64,000 nucleotides of DNA from Nymphaea colorata (GCF_008831285.2 NC_045142.1:3849501-3913500); one strand, 5' to 3'. Shown: positions 1-15,553, numbered from the stretch's first letter. Program-made: numbers and translations. Notes: generated by a model from the letters alone, not told the origin.

Positions 1-270
1 GAAATTCGATTGCGCGGATTGATTTTCATTGCCAATTCGTATCGAACGGACAGTTCCATCACAAATTTTCAAATAATAATTTTTATTTAGAAAAAATTAT
101 GCCATTGTTTTTAGAGGGCAAGTTTGATTTTCCTAGATATTTGTGTCTGATAGTTTGTTTTTCCTAAATATTTACGTTTGATGAATTAATTTAGATGAAA
201 AAGTTTCGAGCCGAGCAAGATATGAGTCCAGCCAAGAACTCGAGCTCGACTCGGCTCCTGAACAGCCCTA
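1..270. mobile_element. Right part of a hAT-like MITE cut by the window edge
   Basis: The stretch ends with GAACAGCCCTA at 260-270, the inverse of a TAGGGCTGTTC terminus. The same TAGGGCTG opens the complete element at 25,455. Just inside the end lies a GAGCTCGACTCGGCTC-type motif (about 229-256), which is also the internal signature of the two complete elements of this window. No left terminus or matching target duplication is visible, so the left end is probably outside the window. Superfamily assignment is inference from the terminus. Confidence 0.45.
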
Positions 271-2599
271 CCAAACACTCTTTAAAGTGGGAAGTTTGAT
301 GGAACCAGTAGCATTTAGTGCTAGTATGCAAAAAAATTGCGAAAAACCTTACGTTGTATCATGCAGACTTCTTGCCTTCGTATATCATTATTAAAGCTCA
401 ATGATTCCCTAGTTGATCTTAAGTAGAACCAGGTGTGGAGCCAAAAATTTTGTTTCATGGAGCACTAAGCGCATAATTAACAAATTTTTAATTGACCTTA
501 GGTCAGTGACCTAATCCTCGCGGGGCTACTCTATTTAACTGAACTTAGGTTCAGTGAGGTTCACCATGTAAGTTTAAGGCTTCAGAATAGGTTCAACTCT
601 GTGGGGCATACGTCAATGAAATTTGATATATTTAAATCAGATTTTAGTGATTACCTAGTTGATCTTACTAGATTCAAGACCGGAGCCAGAAATTTTGTTT
701 CATAGAACACTAAATATATATTAAACAAATTCACAACTGACATTGGGGCAGTGACCTTATGGGTCTACTCTAATATAACTGAGCTCAGGTTTACCTATAT
801 CCAACACGTAAGTTTAAGGTCTCATATTAGACTCTGTGGAACATACATACGTCCAATGATGACCCTATGTATCTCCACCCTTGAATAGCTTCTTCAAAAC
901 AAACGCGTAGTCTAGGCTGGTTGACTTAGTCATCCTCTTTGGCTAAGAAAGATTAAAAAAACTATAAAAAATGTTAAAGAAAGCGACCCTTATGTTCCGA
1001 CAAGTAGAATTAGGCATCGGGTTGGGCCCGGGCCTTAAAGTAAGGGCTCATGCCAGCCCGATAGTACATATATTATTAAGATTATTTTAAATATATTTAT
1101 ATCCACTTTTCATTATAAATATTGTATTTATGTATATGAATATTTTTTTTATTCTTCCATTAAACTTACACCTATTTACGGCTCGGTTAGAGATGCGGGC
1201 ATAGCCTCTAGGGCATCCCCAACCAAACTTTGAATGGGGGCTTCTGCCCTACCGACAAGGGTTGATTGTGGTGTTGTGGTAAAAACCCGAACACCAAAGG
1301 CCATGGTTTTTCCCTTGATGTCAGGGATAATTTATTGATTTTAACTTTTTATGATATATTTTATAATTTTAAAAAAATTTTCTTAAGTATTTTGCATCAA
1401 GAGGGGTAATTTTATAAATTTTCATTCTGTGCCCTCTTTTCAGATATAAACTACTCGAAGCTTTTAGTTGTTGGCCGTAAAAAAGCTATTAGATGTCCTT
1501 TTCTTCCAGCATTCAAACACCCCTTCAAGTTGCCAGAGTTGTCCAAAGAAGTTTTTTTTCTACTAAAAATTGAAAAAATTAAAAATATTACAAAAAAAAA
1601 ACTTTTGAAAATTGACACTTGACAGTCTATGACTTGCTTGGAACAACCTTTTTAAGCCGTTGAAAGTTTCATGAACATTGACAGGCTTTTTTAAATACAT
1701 TTTATGGTCCTCCCATGTGAGCAATAACGACCAAGCCCCCTTATTATGAGCGAGAATCTGAAGCCAAGATAATAATAGATATGTTATTAATATTTAATAT
1801 TTTTCATGAATGTGGTGGACTTGGGGAAGAGTCTTGTCCACATGTTGAATTCTGAGCTGGTCATGAGCAAGCAAGAGCCGACAAAATGGGAATTCATTAA
1901 GTGATGAAAAATCACTTGATGCGTGACACTAATGCTGCACCCGAATCCGAATTCAGAATTGAACATGACCTGATGATGTAGATTTGAATCCATATCCGAA
2001 CAAACACATGCAAATATAGAATTTGGATCAGATACTGACTTGAAGCTAAATCACAGACCTACCTTAAAAACAGGAGCGGAGCCAAGATTTTGCTATTGAG
2101 GCGGCCGAACGTGAAAAAATTGCATGTCTAAATAACACTTTTGAAAGCCTCTCGTAGGGGTCGACTACATTTTTGAAATTTGTTAGAGGGTCTGGAATAA
2201 AATTCTTTAAAATTTTAAGGGATAAAATGTTATTTTCACTCCGGGTCCTATTTTAACAATTCAAATCTACATACATACAGTATTCAAATCTGGATTGGAA
2301 TATCCATCTAATTTTGCTCCAACTGTGCTCCTAGTGAGAACCCAAATGGGTGCCAACATGCTGCTCAAGCTGGCATGTAGACTTAGTTGATAAGAAACCC
2401 CACAGTTTGAGGACACGTGGCTCGCGGGCCGGCCGAATTACCTTTAATAATAATATTATGGCCAGCTGGGTTCAGGCAGATCTGTGTGGACTCAGTCAAG
2501 AGAACGAGATGTTAAGCTGTATCAAACTAGTACAATGTCATTGCAATTCTTAGCTGTCCCTGATCGAAAGTCATTGACCAGAATCTGATCCATTTGGAT
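271..2599. other. Intergenic DNA, no gene seen
   Basis: No coding region with recognisable similarity or splice logic is visible. It holds a diverged direct duplication (400-870, listed separately) and, at 1011, a TAGGCATCGGG plus GGGCCCGGGCC motif that looks like the end of another small hAT-like element. The rest is AT-rich with short poly-A and poly-T runs. The ORFs here are short and unsupported. Confidence 0.5.
400..870. repeat. Diverged direct duplication of about 220 bp
   Basis: About 400-620 and 645-870 share, in the same order, CTAGTTGATCTTA, GGAGCCA(A/G)AAATTTTGTTTCAT, CAGTGACCT, CACTAA, AAGTTTAAGG, ACTCTGTGG and CATACGTC. Similarity is clear but with many substitutions and small indels, so the duplication is old. 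The shared GGAGCCAGAAATTTT core resembles the ends of the CAGTGGCGGAGCC MITEs seen elsewhere in the window. Confidence 0.7.
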
Positions 2600-2725
2600 C
2601 CCTTACGTTCCGTGGCGGAGCCACCACCCTTGTCCATGATCACACATGTGGGAGCCTCTGAGATTTGAACCAGAGGTCGGCCATCTGTCAACTTCTGGCT
2701 CATCCAGTTGCACCACTTCTTTTTC
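2600..2725 (-). repeat. tRNA-derived SINE-like repeat
   Basis: On the minus strand a Pol III A-box-like TGGTGCAACTGG (near 2710) is followed about 45 bases on by a B-box-like TGGTTCAAATCTC (near 2667). Spacing and order fit a tRNA-related SINE head. It does not fold into a full cloverleaf by eye, so it is not called as a tRNA gene. Confidence 0.4.
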
Positions 2726-3451
2726 ATAATTGATGTTGACAAGAATCTTAAAGATTGAGAACAGATCATATTTACACGTTAAGTTTATGAGAAATTTAAT
2801 GGAAAATCTTCATTATTATTTTTTTTAATATTATGTTGATTCTAACATTTGTGTTTATTTCAGAAGAAACTGTAAAAATATTTTTTTTTCTTTTTTTTGG
2901 GGTGCTGCTTCATTCTCATCAACTCTAGAGTTAGAGGTGCAAACGGATCTTACTGGGAGTAGTTCCGATAGATCTAAATGCAGGCTCAATAAATCCGATT
3001 GGCAGAACCAGATCCGAAATATTTGATCAAACATATATGAGTCTGATCCTCTTCAAGCACAAGCCAGAACCAAATCTGACCCACTTTTATATCCTGTGGT
3101 TGTTTCTCAATTAAAGTACCCTTCTCTGATCTTGTTTAGCTGGTCAAGCTGGTAGACCGTTTTATTTTTCCAAATTTTTTTAGCAACAAGCCAAGAAATT
3201 GGCCCTTGAATACTTCCAGAGATATGGATATGGACATGTGTCGACATTACATTGATATTATTTCCTAAAAGAAAATTGCAACCATTAATGTTAAAAATAG
3301 AAAAAATTTACTTTCTTACAATTTTAAAAATTGAAAAAGTTTCACATCCCCGTGTCCAATATTCAAAAACCATTTCAAAATTTACGAGTCGAACTTGTGT
3401 CGTGATTGATACCGTGATCAACGTTCGTGACACAAGTTTCTATCTCTAATG
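2726..3451. other. Intergenic DNA, no gene seen
   Basis: AT-rich DNA. At 2932 the string TAGAGGTGCAAACGG resembles a plant hAT terminus, followed by CCGATAGATC, AATCCGATT and AGATCCG motifs typical of the degenerate GATCCGAAT repeats seen throughout the window. A matching right terminus was not found. Confidence 0.35.
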
Positions 3452-3631
3452 TGCAGTAGAAGAGCCAAAAACATTTTCTGATGGGGCCGTCACTCACAGA
3501 TTTTCATATCTGAAGGGGCACTCGTACATATAACAAACAAATATTTGAAGATGTTAATATGAAATAAAAAAAATATTAAGGGGCTGGTGTGGGCAGTTGC
3601 CCACGCCAGCCCCTATGCGGCTCCGCCACTG
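3452..3631. mobile_element. 178-bp MITE, CAGTGGCGGAGCC-type termini
   Basis: The right end GGCTCCGCCACTG (3619-3631) is the inverse of a degraded left end CAGTAGAAGAGCC (3454-3466). The element is flanked by CTCTAATG at 3444-3451 and at 3632-3639, an 8-bp target-site duplication of the size made by hAT transposases. Near the right end lies a 34-bp near-perfect palindrome (3580-3613; 16-bp arms, one mismatch) centred on GTGGGCAGTTGCCCAC. Related copies lie at about 30,975-31,137 and 58,085-58,263. Confidence 0.7.
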
Positions 3632-3639
3632 CTCTAATG

Positions 3640-4204
3640 CTTAGAATAAAGACCGTGGATCAGGCTATTTGAGATCGCACAAGACGCAAATGGAGCATAT
3701 GCTTCTCTATATATTATATATAAGCAAGCATCTTGCAGTGTGTCCAAATGTGTTTATTGGGGACATTTGATAAACCCACTTAGATAAGGTCAAAAGTTTT
3801 TTCATTGTGCTCCAATATACAATATCTAATGTCATCTTATCTTGCATCAAGTAGGCACATTCAAAGGCCAAAAAAGTTTGCATCAAATCAAACAGTACAA
3901 ATTCAAAACGTTTGGGTCTGCGTCTGTAGGAAGAATATTTTATCCTACGTTCACTTGAGAGCTGAAGCCCCTATCCTTCACCTGTCTTCCCTTTCCCCAT
4001 GGTTTTCCAAGGTACGAATCTGTTTTCGGTGCTTCAGGATGATGAATCTACTATGCTTTAACTTGTATATCAGTGACCTTTCTTTTTGTAATTCAAATAA
4101 CTGATGTAACGGGAATTTGAAGCGAAGACATACCACCTACCAACCTCGGCTCTTCAGATATACACAGTAACACAAGTTTATATTTCACTTAACAAGTCTT
4201 TCAG
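3640..4204. other. Intergenic DNA, no gene seen
   Basis: No recognisable gene, RNA or repeat structure. A 99-codon ORF (3805-4104, +) has no known domain and looks like chance. Confidence 0.4.
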
Positions 4205-6305
4205 AAGACTTAAGTGCAGCTTTGTTTGATGGGCTCTTTGCACTTGGATCCATCAATTGGCTCAAGATATCGAGAAACAAAGTGGCGGTGTGTCCATTTT
4301 TATGCGTTGAAGCTGAAGCAGCAAACTCAATAAGTTCCCATTCTGCTACATCTACTGGTTCATTGCCATGTCAAAATAGCATATTGTTAAAAGACTTATT
4401 GGACCGATAGGTTGATTAAGAAAGCCCTTTGATGCTATAACATTTGAATAAACTGGTTTATTTATCGAAGATTAAAATATTAAAAAATATTAAAAATCAC
4501 TAAAAACATAAATATATAAAATTTAATTGTATTTATAATACATTAAAAATTAGTTAAAATTCGAACATGGAACTCCGGAATTGGCCAAAAATATTAGTAA
4601 ATTTAATTAAATCTTGAAATATGGCACTCTTGAGTTGGCCACATAATTGAAATTCACCTGGGCTTGGTCTTGCCAGCTCGCCGTTTCCTTATATACAATT
4701 ATCATGATCGTTAGGTTTGACTAAGACCAACTTAAACTGACCATTTGGCCTAGTTGCCATTTATTATTTTCTTGACTGGCAAACAACCTCTAATTGCAAC
4801 CTCGAACTTGGTCTTGGGCTAATTACTTGGTCCAGTTTGGAGTCATTTGACTCAATATTATTCTACTCTTGGAGCCGGTCAAGTCTGCTCACTTTGGCTA
4901 CGTCTTTTGGCTGAAGTACAATGTCAAATGGGATCAATGACTTGCATTTTTGTCTGGTTTTTCGACTTGAATTGTTCACTTATCAATTGTTTACGGAGCC
5001 CCGATCCTACTAGTAATTAGGACCTATTTTCTTCTCCACACCCATCTAAACAAATACATGATCAGAATCCATATGGAGTAAACCAAGCCCATGTAGATAG
5101 GAGTGAACACGAGCCGAGTCAAGCCCGAGTTCAGTCAGCTCAAGCTCGGCTCGACTAATGAAACCTCGAGGTCGACTCGGCTCTAGCTCGACGGAAGAAG
5201 CTCGAGCTCGACTCGGCAGTTAAACGTGTTGAACTCGAGCTCGACTCGGTAGTTAAACGTGTTGAGTTCGAGCTCGACTAAATTAAGGCTCGACAAACTC
5301 GTTTAAATGAAATTGATATTCATCGTTACATGTTGAGCTTGAACTTGTCTCGATTAAAGCTCGACAAACTCGTAAAATCGTTTGAATATATCAACTCGAT
5401 TAAGGCTCGAGAAACTCGATTAAGGCTTGAGCTCGACTCAGCAGTTACGTGTTGAGCTCGAACTCAACTCGATTATTTGAACGAGTCGCTCATGAACTCA
5501 AGCTAGACTTGTTAAGCAAAGCGACTCGAATTCGTTCACGAGCCTAACTTTAACGAGTCGATTGTTCATACCTACATGTAGAGGAATGGCTTTCCCATGG
5601 GAAACTTGGGAAGATTGCTCTTCACGTGTCAAGAGGGCATAGCATCTTCCCTAGTGCATACTTCCAAATTAAACTATATATAAAAGGACATATATTGTTC
5701 ATAAGTTTTACTACACGAGTTCATGTATAAAAGGAAGATACCAAAATGCAGCTTAATTAGATGGGGCCTTTGCGCTTGGCTTGATCAGTTGGCTCAAGAT
5801 ATAAGAAACAAAGTGCAAGTGGATGGAATATAAAGATTTGAAGCTGAAAAACAGCAAATTCATTTATTTTCTGCTGATTTGGTGCATCAAAAACTGCCAG
5901 AAACATTTAAAAAGTCATTAAAAAATAACCAAAACTGATAAAAAAATGAAAATTTAAATTTAGTACAAAAGTTAGTTAAAATTCAACACATTGCACACTT
6001 GAACTGCCCACGGAATCGAACTGGGGACGCCCGTTTTAGACGTGGCAACGTGTTCATGACTTGGTCTGGGTCTTGGTGGCTCGCTGTTTTCGGTTTGACT
6101 AAGACCAACTTAACTGACCATCGGCCGAGTTGCCATTTGTTATTTTCTTGATTGGCAAAACAGTTCCAATGGGGACCCTCCTCCGGTCTTGCGCTAATTA
6201 CTTGGTCCGGTTTGGATTCATTTGAATCAATATTATTCTACTCCTACAGCCAGTCATGAGTCAAATCTGCTCACTTTTGAGACGACTTAGCCTTGTGACC
6301 TGAGG
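4205..6305. repeat. Large diverged direct duplication, units about 4205-4925 and 5745-6305
   Basis: Both units contain in order: TGCAGCTT, a TTTGCRCTTGG block, TTGGCTCAAGATAT, GAAACAAAGTG, TTGAAGCTGAA, a run of AAAATTTAAAT-like sequence ending TTAGTTAAAATTC, then GTTTGACTAAGACCAACTTAA, AGTTGCCATTT, TTATTTTCTTGA, GCTAATTACTTGGTCC, CAATATTATTCTACTC and TCTGCTCACTTT. The offset is 1.54 kb at the left and 1.37 kb at the right, so indels have accumulated. The hAT-like MITE at 5098-5574 lies between the units. No coding capacity is apparent. Confidence 0.75.
5098..5574. mobile_element. Complete hAT-like MITE rich in GAGCTCGACTCG motifs
   Basis: The element begins TAGGAGTGAACA and ends TGTTCATACCTA, 12-bp terminal inverted repeats with two mismatches. 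Flanks carry a perfect 8-bp target duplication, CATGTAGA, at 5090-5097 and 5575-5582. The 477-bp interior has no coding capacity. It is made of irregularly repeated GCTCGAGCTCGACTCGG, AAACGTGTTGA and AAGGCTCGACAAACTCG modules. The TAGG start and 8-bp duplication fit a non-autonomous hAT element. Confidence 0.85.
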
Positions 6306-6365
6306 AGTCAACAGCTCTCATTTTTTATTGAGTTGAGTCAGTCAAAGTTCGGTTTGTAATAAAAC

Positions 6366-6480
6366 TTAGGAGGTGGAGGGTGCAAACTGGAAGTTGATCA
6401 TTAGTTTGATTTTTGTGGATGTTATTCTTTTATATTGCAAACGAAAAATGTGAGACACACTAATTGATAGATGCGTCACT
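6366..6480 (+). repeat. Degenerate SINE-like copy
   Basis: The order GGAGGTGGAGGGTGCAAACTGG, TTTTTGTGGATGTTAT, ATTGCAAACG and TGTGAGACACAC parallels the better copy at 27,828-27,935. It is called a repeat by this shared order; tRNA ancestry is less clear here than there. Confidence 0.35.
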
Positions 6481-6664
6481 CTTCACTCAAGTTCTGAATA
6501 GAATCCAAAAACAAAAAAAAGAAAGATCTCTCTTATTTTCTTAAAAGAAAATGGTCCAAGGCTCATGGGAGAAGCCACTATTAAAACTTACCTTTTCTTC
6601 CTCCAGGTTCTTATAGCGGGATATATTCCTTTTCCTCTAAAACTCTCCACAAACATAACCAGCC

Positions 6665-6860
6665 TAATCCACCTATGCATGACAAGGGTCTCAAGGCCCT
6701 TTAGCTCTGATTGATTTTTTTTAATTTTAAATTTACATGTAAATTTTAAAAATTTTTACTTGTCTTATATAAAAATTTTTAAAAATAATATTTTGGTTCT
6801 TATCAAAAATTTAAAAACTTTAATTTGGCCACCTTCATCAAAAAATTCTAGTTTTGCACA
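6665..6860. repeat. Dispersed repeat family B, copy 1
   Basis: AT-rich unit with the order AAATTTACATGTAAATTT, TTATATAAAAATTTTTAAAAATAATATTT, AAAATTTAAAAACTTTAATTTGG and CATCAAAAAATTCTAG. The same order recurs at about 54,715-54,905 and inverted at 7545-7742. Ends carry degraded GGAGCCAG/GGCTCTG-like sequence, suggesting a MITE. Confidence 0.55.
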
Positions 6861-7544
6861 AAAGATATTTTGAGCTTCAGCCAGTCGCCCCACCTTTTAC
6901 GCCACACACATAAGATAAATAAATTAACATATATATATATATATTATATAAAATATCTTTGTAATAAAGTGAACGGAGGCCTAGCCTCCTACAAGTCTGT
7001 TTTGGAAGAAAATACATAGATGTGCTTTTTTAATTAGAAAAGCAAAAAAAATCATATTTATGTGCATATGTAAAAAAAATTTAACAAGTCAAATGGGAAA
7101 CATGTGCCTCTGTGGCTCCGCCATCGCAAATAATTATAATTTAATTCTCATAGTTGCTAGCTTGCACAAGACAGAACTGCTTCTCTTAATTGAAACGTTT
7201 TTTTGAATGAACTTTACTGTTAGCCTCTGCAATTTTTTCTTCTTAAAATCATGGATATCCTAATAAGGAAAAACCATGCCCTTAATTTTATACAAACTCT
7301 ATGCTTTGGGTGTTCTGACTCCATGCTCAACCATTTTAAAAGAGAAGCATTCTCATCTTTTCGAAAGTTTTATTTATTTTCTCCACATTTGCCTTGTGAG
7401 GGGGCCTTCTTTTTTTTTTTTTTTTTTTTTTTTTACCGCAAACGATAATTTGCTTATTTCTTGTCTTTTAACATATTTGAAACTTTCATTTAACTCCATC
7501 CATCTTAAGGGCATAAGGTTTGTTTTTTGTGTCTATCGCCCCCG
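6861..7544. other. Intergenic DNA, no gene seen
   Basis: Contains a short (AT)n at about 6930-6953 and a poly-T run near 7410-7434. The ORFs crossing the poly-T are artefacts of low complexity. No gene or RNA recognised. Confidence 0.4.
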
Positions 7545-7742
7545 CTTAGAGGCGGAACCAGAAATTTTTCATGAAAGAGGCCGAATTAAAGTTTCTGATT
7601 TGACATAGACCGAAATATCATTTTTTAAAATTTTTATATAGGACAAGTAATTTCTTAAATTTACATTTAAATTTTTAATTTTTTTTTTCTTAAGGTGGGA
7701 CTAGGGCCCATGCGGGGCCCTCTTGGCTTTGCCCCTGCTCCC
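7545..7742. repeat. Dispersed repeat family B, copy 2, inverted
   Basis: Begins AGAGGCGGAACCAGAAATTTTTCATGAAAGAGGCCGAATTAAAGTT-like sequence and ends GGCTTTGCCCCTG. Ends are partly inverse of each other (GGCGGAACC against CAGGGGCAAAGCC), as in a short inverted-repeat element. Interior matches copy 1 and the copy at 54.7 kb in reverse. Confidence 0.55.
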
Positions 7743-8602
7743 GCCACACTTCAACTTGCATTTGCAGCATAAGAAGTTGGCATTTCGGGTATTCAACAAG
7801 AAGAACTGGCTCCTTACCAATTCCATCTTCAACCATTGCACCAACCTTTTTTAGGACACTTATTATACTTTTTTTTTTTTTTACAAAATGTAAGAGAATA
7901 TTGGATATAAATATTTATTTAAAACTAAATATAATATTACTTATGTATATCTAAATCTGTATCCAATTGGATGTCATTTCTTAAATTTAAATTCGATATG
8001 ATTTCTTAATTATATGTATATATTTTTTATATCTAATTGTTTTGAAATGGTTCAGTCGAATATCCAATCCAAATCAAACATCAAATGCATCTATTATAAA
8101 AGAAAAAACCTTGACTTTTTTCCTCCTGATATGTGTTTGATTTGTTTCTAAAGAACTTAGAAACTTCCTATAGAAAGAGAAGGTGCCTGCTAGTTGTCAT
8201 TCAATGAGAAATCTTGGTGACATCTTTTTGATGGAAAAATTAAATGTATGGTGCTTCCACTTTAAGGCACATCTGCGTGACTAGATTTCATTCCCTGATT
8301 ACACTTCCACACTGGAGCTTTCTCCTTCAAGGTAAAAAAAAGAAGAAAGTAAATTTTATCTTAAATAATTTTCTCCATACTTAATACTACGATGAAGACA
8401 ATCTTTACAAGAAATAAATGTCTTCCAAACAGTTAAGCGTACTTAAGGTAAAAAAAAAACCCACAATCGAGTAGTGAATTTAAATCTTGCTCCCCTGACC
8501 AAACAGGTAAACTAAATGATTAAGATCTTTGCATTAGCCGAGGGAGAAATCTTTTAAATATGTGTACTAACACATAGTATCTCCAATTTAGACAAAATTT
8601 TA
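7743..8602. other. Intergenic DNA with degenerate CCGAT/ATCCAAT repeat
   Basis: At about 7910-8100 the motifs ATCCAATTGGATGTCATTTC, TTAAATTCGATATGA and GAATATCCAATCC mark a degenerate dispersed repeat also present at about 30,035-30,346 and 57,443-57,800. The remainder shows nothing I can support. Confidence 0.45.
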
Positions 8603-8858
8603 GGGGCCTTTGGATGACATTCTCTTGCTAACACACGTATGTAAAAACTTAGTTTTTTAAAAATTAAGTTTTTTAATGAGTTCTGAAAACACCGTTCCAT
8701 GTTTGGATGATGCACCCAAGATCGTGAACAATTTAGGAGATCAGGTTTTTCTTTCCCTAAAAAACCAGGTTTTGTCAAAACCAAGTTGTTCACGAACTTA
8801 ATTTTGATGTCACCCAAACACTTCCTAATGCTATTTTTGAATGCCATCCAAACACCCC
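8603..8858. mobile_element. 256-bp foldback MITE
   Basis: Left end GGGGCCTTTGGATGACATTC (8603-8622) and right end GAATGCCATCCAAACACCCC (8839-8858) are inverse copies over 20 bases with three mismatches. The interior has no coding capacity; overlapping ORFs on both strands merely reflect the inverted structure. A target duplication is not clear, so the superfamily is left open. Confidence 0.65.
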
Positions 8859-8859
8859 A

Positions 8860-10080
8860 TTTAAACGCTTTAATACAAAGTATAATATTTTGGGACACCA
8901 ATATTTATATGGGTTTGGGTAGTCAATTGCCCACACTAATTCTTAGTCTGCCCAAACAAATTGTACTTAATAAGGACTTGTCTGTTTGTTTAAAAGCTTC
9001 AAATATCTAGTTTCACTTTATACTCTATACCACACAATTAAGGTGACAAACGACAAGACAAATAAGTACTAGGGATCAGTCCAAAATCAGATCCAATAGT
9101 ATAATAAAAATTGACAAGACCATCAAACTAGATCTATCTAACTCAACTCTGGTATGGCAAAAAAGAAGGAGAATGCTATCATTGAGTGTGCAGTTAACAA
9201 TCCACTACTCAAAAAAGACTTGAAAGCTCCAGGTTACATTGGTGATGTTACCTTTTATAAAAAAAAAAAACTTATTGGTAATGTTACTTTTTACAGTTCA
9301 AGACAATAACACCCACAAAAATTAAACAAGTGAGAAAAAACAAAAAAAAAATATCCTTCTCCCTCTGTAAAAATATACAACAGAATGTCTTTTTTTTTTT
9401 TTAAAAAAAAAATTGAAAACAACAGATACCGTTACCATTGGATGAACATTTTTTTTTAAATTTTGTGTTGCTTAGAACATTGCAAAAGGTGTATTAGCAA
9501 TTTAGCTACAATACTTAGCCACAGTTTCTAACAACAACAGAATGCATGACGGTTCTTGATGAAACAAATAAAAAAAATATTCAACGATAAAGGTAGATTT
9601 CTGTTCAATTTTCCTCCATTATTTTAGTACAATGGGTAAAATTAAGGTTAGGGAGTCTTGCCCATCACAATCTCTCACGTCAAACATAATGATGGAGCAG
9701 GCAATCACAAATCTTTCAATAACCTGACCACCCATCTGAAAACTGAAAAACGTACGAGGAAAAGTGAAAAAGGAAAAGTTTGGGGAAAATTGCAATGACT
9801 TCCTCGGGAGGGTCTCCCATCCTTCCCACACGGTCCCCATGTTAAAAGAACGCGGAGAGAGAGAAAAAAGGAAGTTGGATTCTGTAAAACTCATAAGCGA
9901 CAAGCTGAATAACACCAAGAACAAGACCAAGTCCTTCTTTGGCCACCTGCACAGGCTATTAACGTGGCAAGCTGGCAAGGTCGACTTGATTTCAGGATAT
10001 AAACAAGTTTCTCCCCGCCGAAAAGGAAAAAAACCGAGAGAGACAGAGAGGCGCCGGGAGTGGTATGATCGTGGGGGCCT
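8860..10080. other. Upstream region of the RABE gene
   Basis: AT-rich DNA with poly-A and poly-T runs. Base composition shifts at about 9620 to more balanced, purine-rich sequence toward the promoter. Two long overlapping ORFs (9619-10,161 - and 9764-10,246 +) run through GA/CT low-complexity sequence and the promoter; I do not regard them as genes. Confidence 0.4.
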
Positions 10081-10086
10081 TATAAA
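10081..10086 (+). promoter_or_regulatory. Probable TATA box of the RABE gene
   Basis: TATAAA lies about 335 bases upstream of the start codon, after a GC-richer stretch and about 35 bases upstream of a long CT tract. Spacing would place transcription start near 10,110-10,115. This is inference from motif and position. Confidence 0.6.
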
Positions 10087-10109
10087 GCACCGTTCTTCCT
10101 GTGAGTGCG

Positions 10110-10416
10110 CGTCTTCTTTCTCTCTCTCTCTCTCTCTCTCTCTCCGTCTCTCTTTGTTCATGATCTTGAAACGGTCACCTGAGAGAGAGAGAGAGTCCTC
10201 TGCAAGTTGGAACCTTCAACGCCAGACGACGAACTTCAGAGGGTAACTTTCTTTATCTCTCTCTCTTGCTTTTTTGCCTTCTGCCCCTTCTCGTTGTTCT
10301 GTTTTTATGGTTGGTTAACGTTCTTCTTGTCTTTTGGTTCGAAAGTTGAGCGAGAATTACCCCCCAAAACCTCAGCCTCCCAGTTCTTCGTCTTGCTCTT
10401 GTGCTTCCATCATCAA
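10110..10416 (+). other. 5' leader of the RABE gene with CT and GA tracts
   Basis: The leader holds a (CT)n tract at 10,119-10,144, a (GA)n tract at about 10,181-10,193 and further pyrimidine-rich sequence up to the ATG. CT-rich leaders are common in plant genes. A possible leader splice donor (AGGGTAAC at 10,238) was noted but not assigned. Confidence 0.5.
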
Positions 10417-14877
<4,461 letters not shown>

Positions 14878-15110
14878 GGGTAATGCAGAGAGGTCAAGGT
14901 GTGGTGACTACTTCAGCAGAAACTAATTGTTTCTTCTTTTCCTGCAGTTGATGATGGTATGATGTCGGTACAGGGGGGTGCTTGTATTTTTCAACTTATC
15001 ATTCTTTTCAACTATTAGTGTGGAATTTTTAGTCTGTTGTTGAACAGGAATCATCAAACTGGTTGTTTCAGCTGCTGCTAATTATGAGATACACTTCCAA
15101 CTATATAGTT
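14878..15110 (+). other. Probable 3' UTR of the RABE gene
   Basis: Sequence after the stop is T-rich with no further coding logic. No canonical AATAAA was found in the expected range, so the polyadenylation site is not placed. Confidence 0.35.
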
Positions 15111-15454
15111 GAATTATTTAATGTTTCAGATTACTTGGCTAAATTTTCATCTGTTAATCTTTCCTTTTCACTGGAATCTGCATTTTCACTCACTATTAAT
15201 CATGAAGCGGTTGAAGAGAACTGATCAGAAAAGGTTTTTGTATATATGTTTTTTCCCGTGTGAATTAGCTGACATAGATTGGTTACTAAGAGGTTGAAGA
15301 GCTGACTGCCTCATCAAAAAAGAAAGAGAAATTTACAAGGAACTGCCTGACCTTTGGCATGTTTACAGAGGACTTCCTATTTTTTGAAAATTACATATAG
15401 CTGCCTCTGTTCATGCCTGATTCGCAAGGGATTGCCTCTGCTTAACCACATACG

Positions 15455-15553
15455 CTTACCTGTAATTAAGCTTGAGTCGATCAAACTAAATGACTGCCTC
15501 TTTTTCCATTCTTACCTGTAATTAAGCTTGAGTCAATCAAATTAAACGACTGC
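15455..15553. repeat. Tandem duplication of a 43-bp unit
   Basis: CTTACCTGTAATTAAGCTTG followed by AGTC(G/A)ATCAAA(C/T)TAAA(T/C)GACTGC occurs at 15,455-15,497 and 15,511-15,553, with three differences. Recent local duplication with no obvious function. Confidence 0.85.

Noticed and set aside
5098-5574. CRISPR-like spaced repeats of GAGCTCGACTCG
   Set aside because: Spacing and unit length are irregular, the genome is a plant, and the segment has transposon ends with a target duplication.
9619-10246. Two long overlapping ORFs on opposite strands (180 and 160 codons) upstream of the RABE ATG
   Set aside because: They pass through the CT/GA tracts and the TATA region, are rich in RE or SL runs from the microsatellite, and have no domain.
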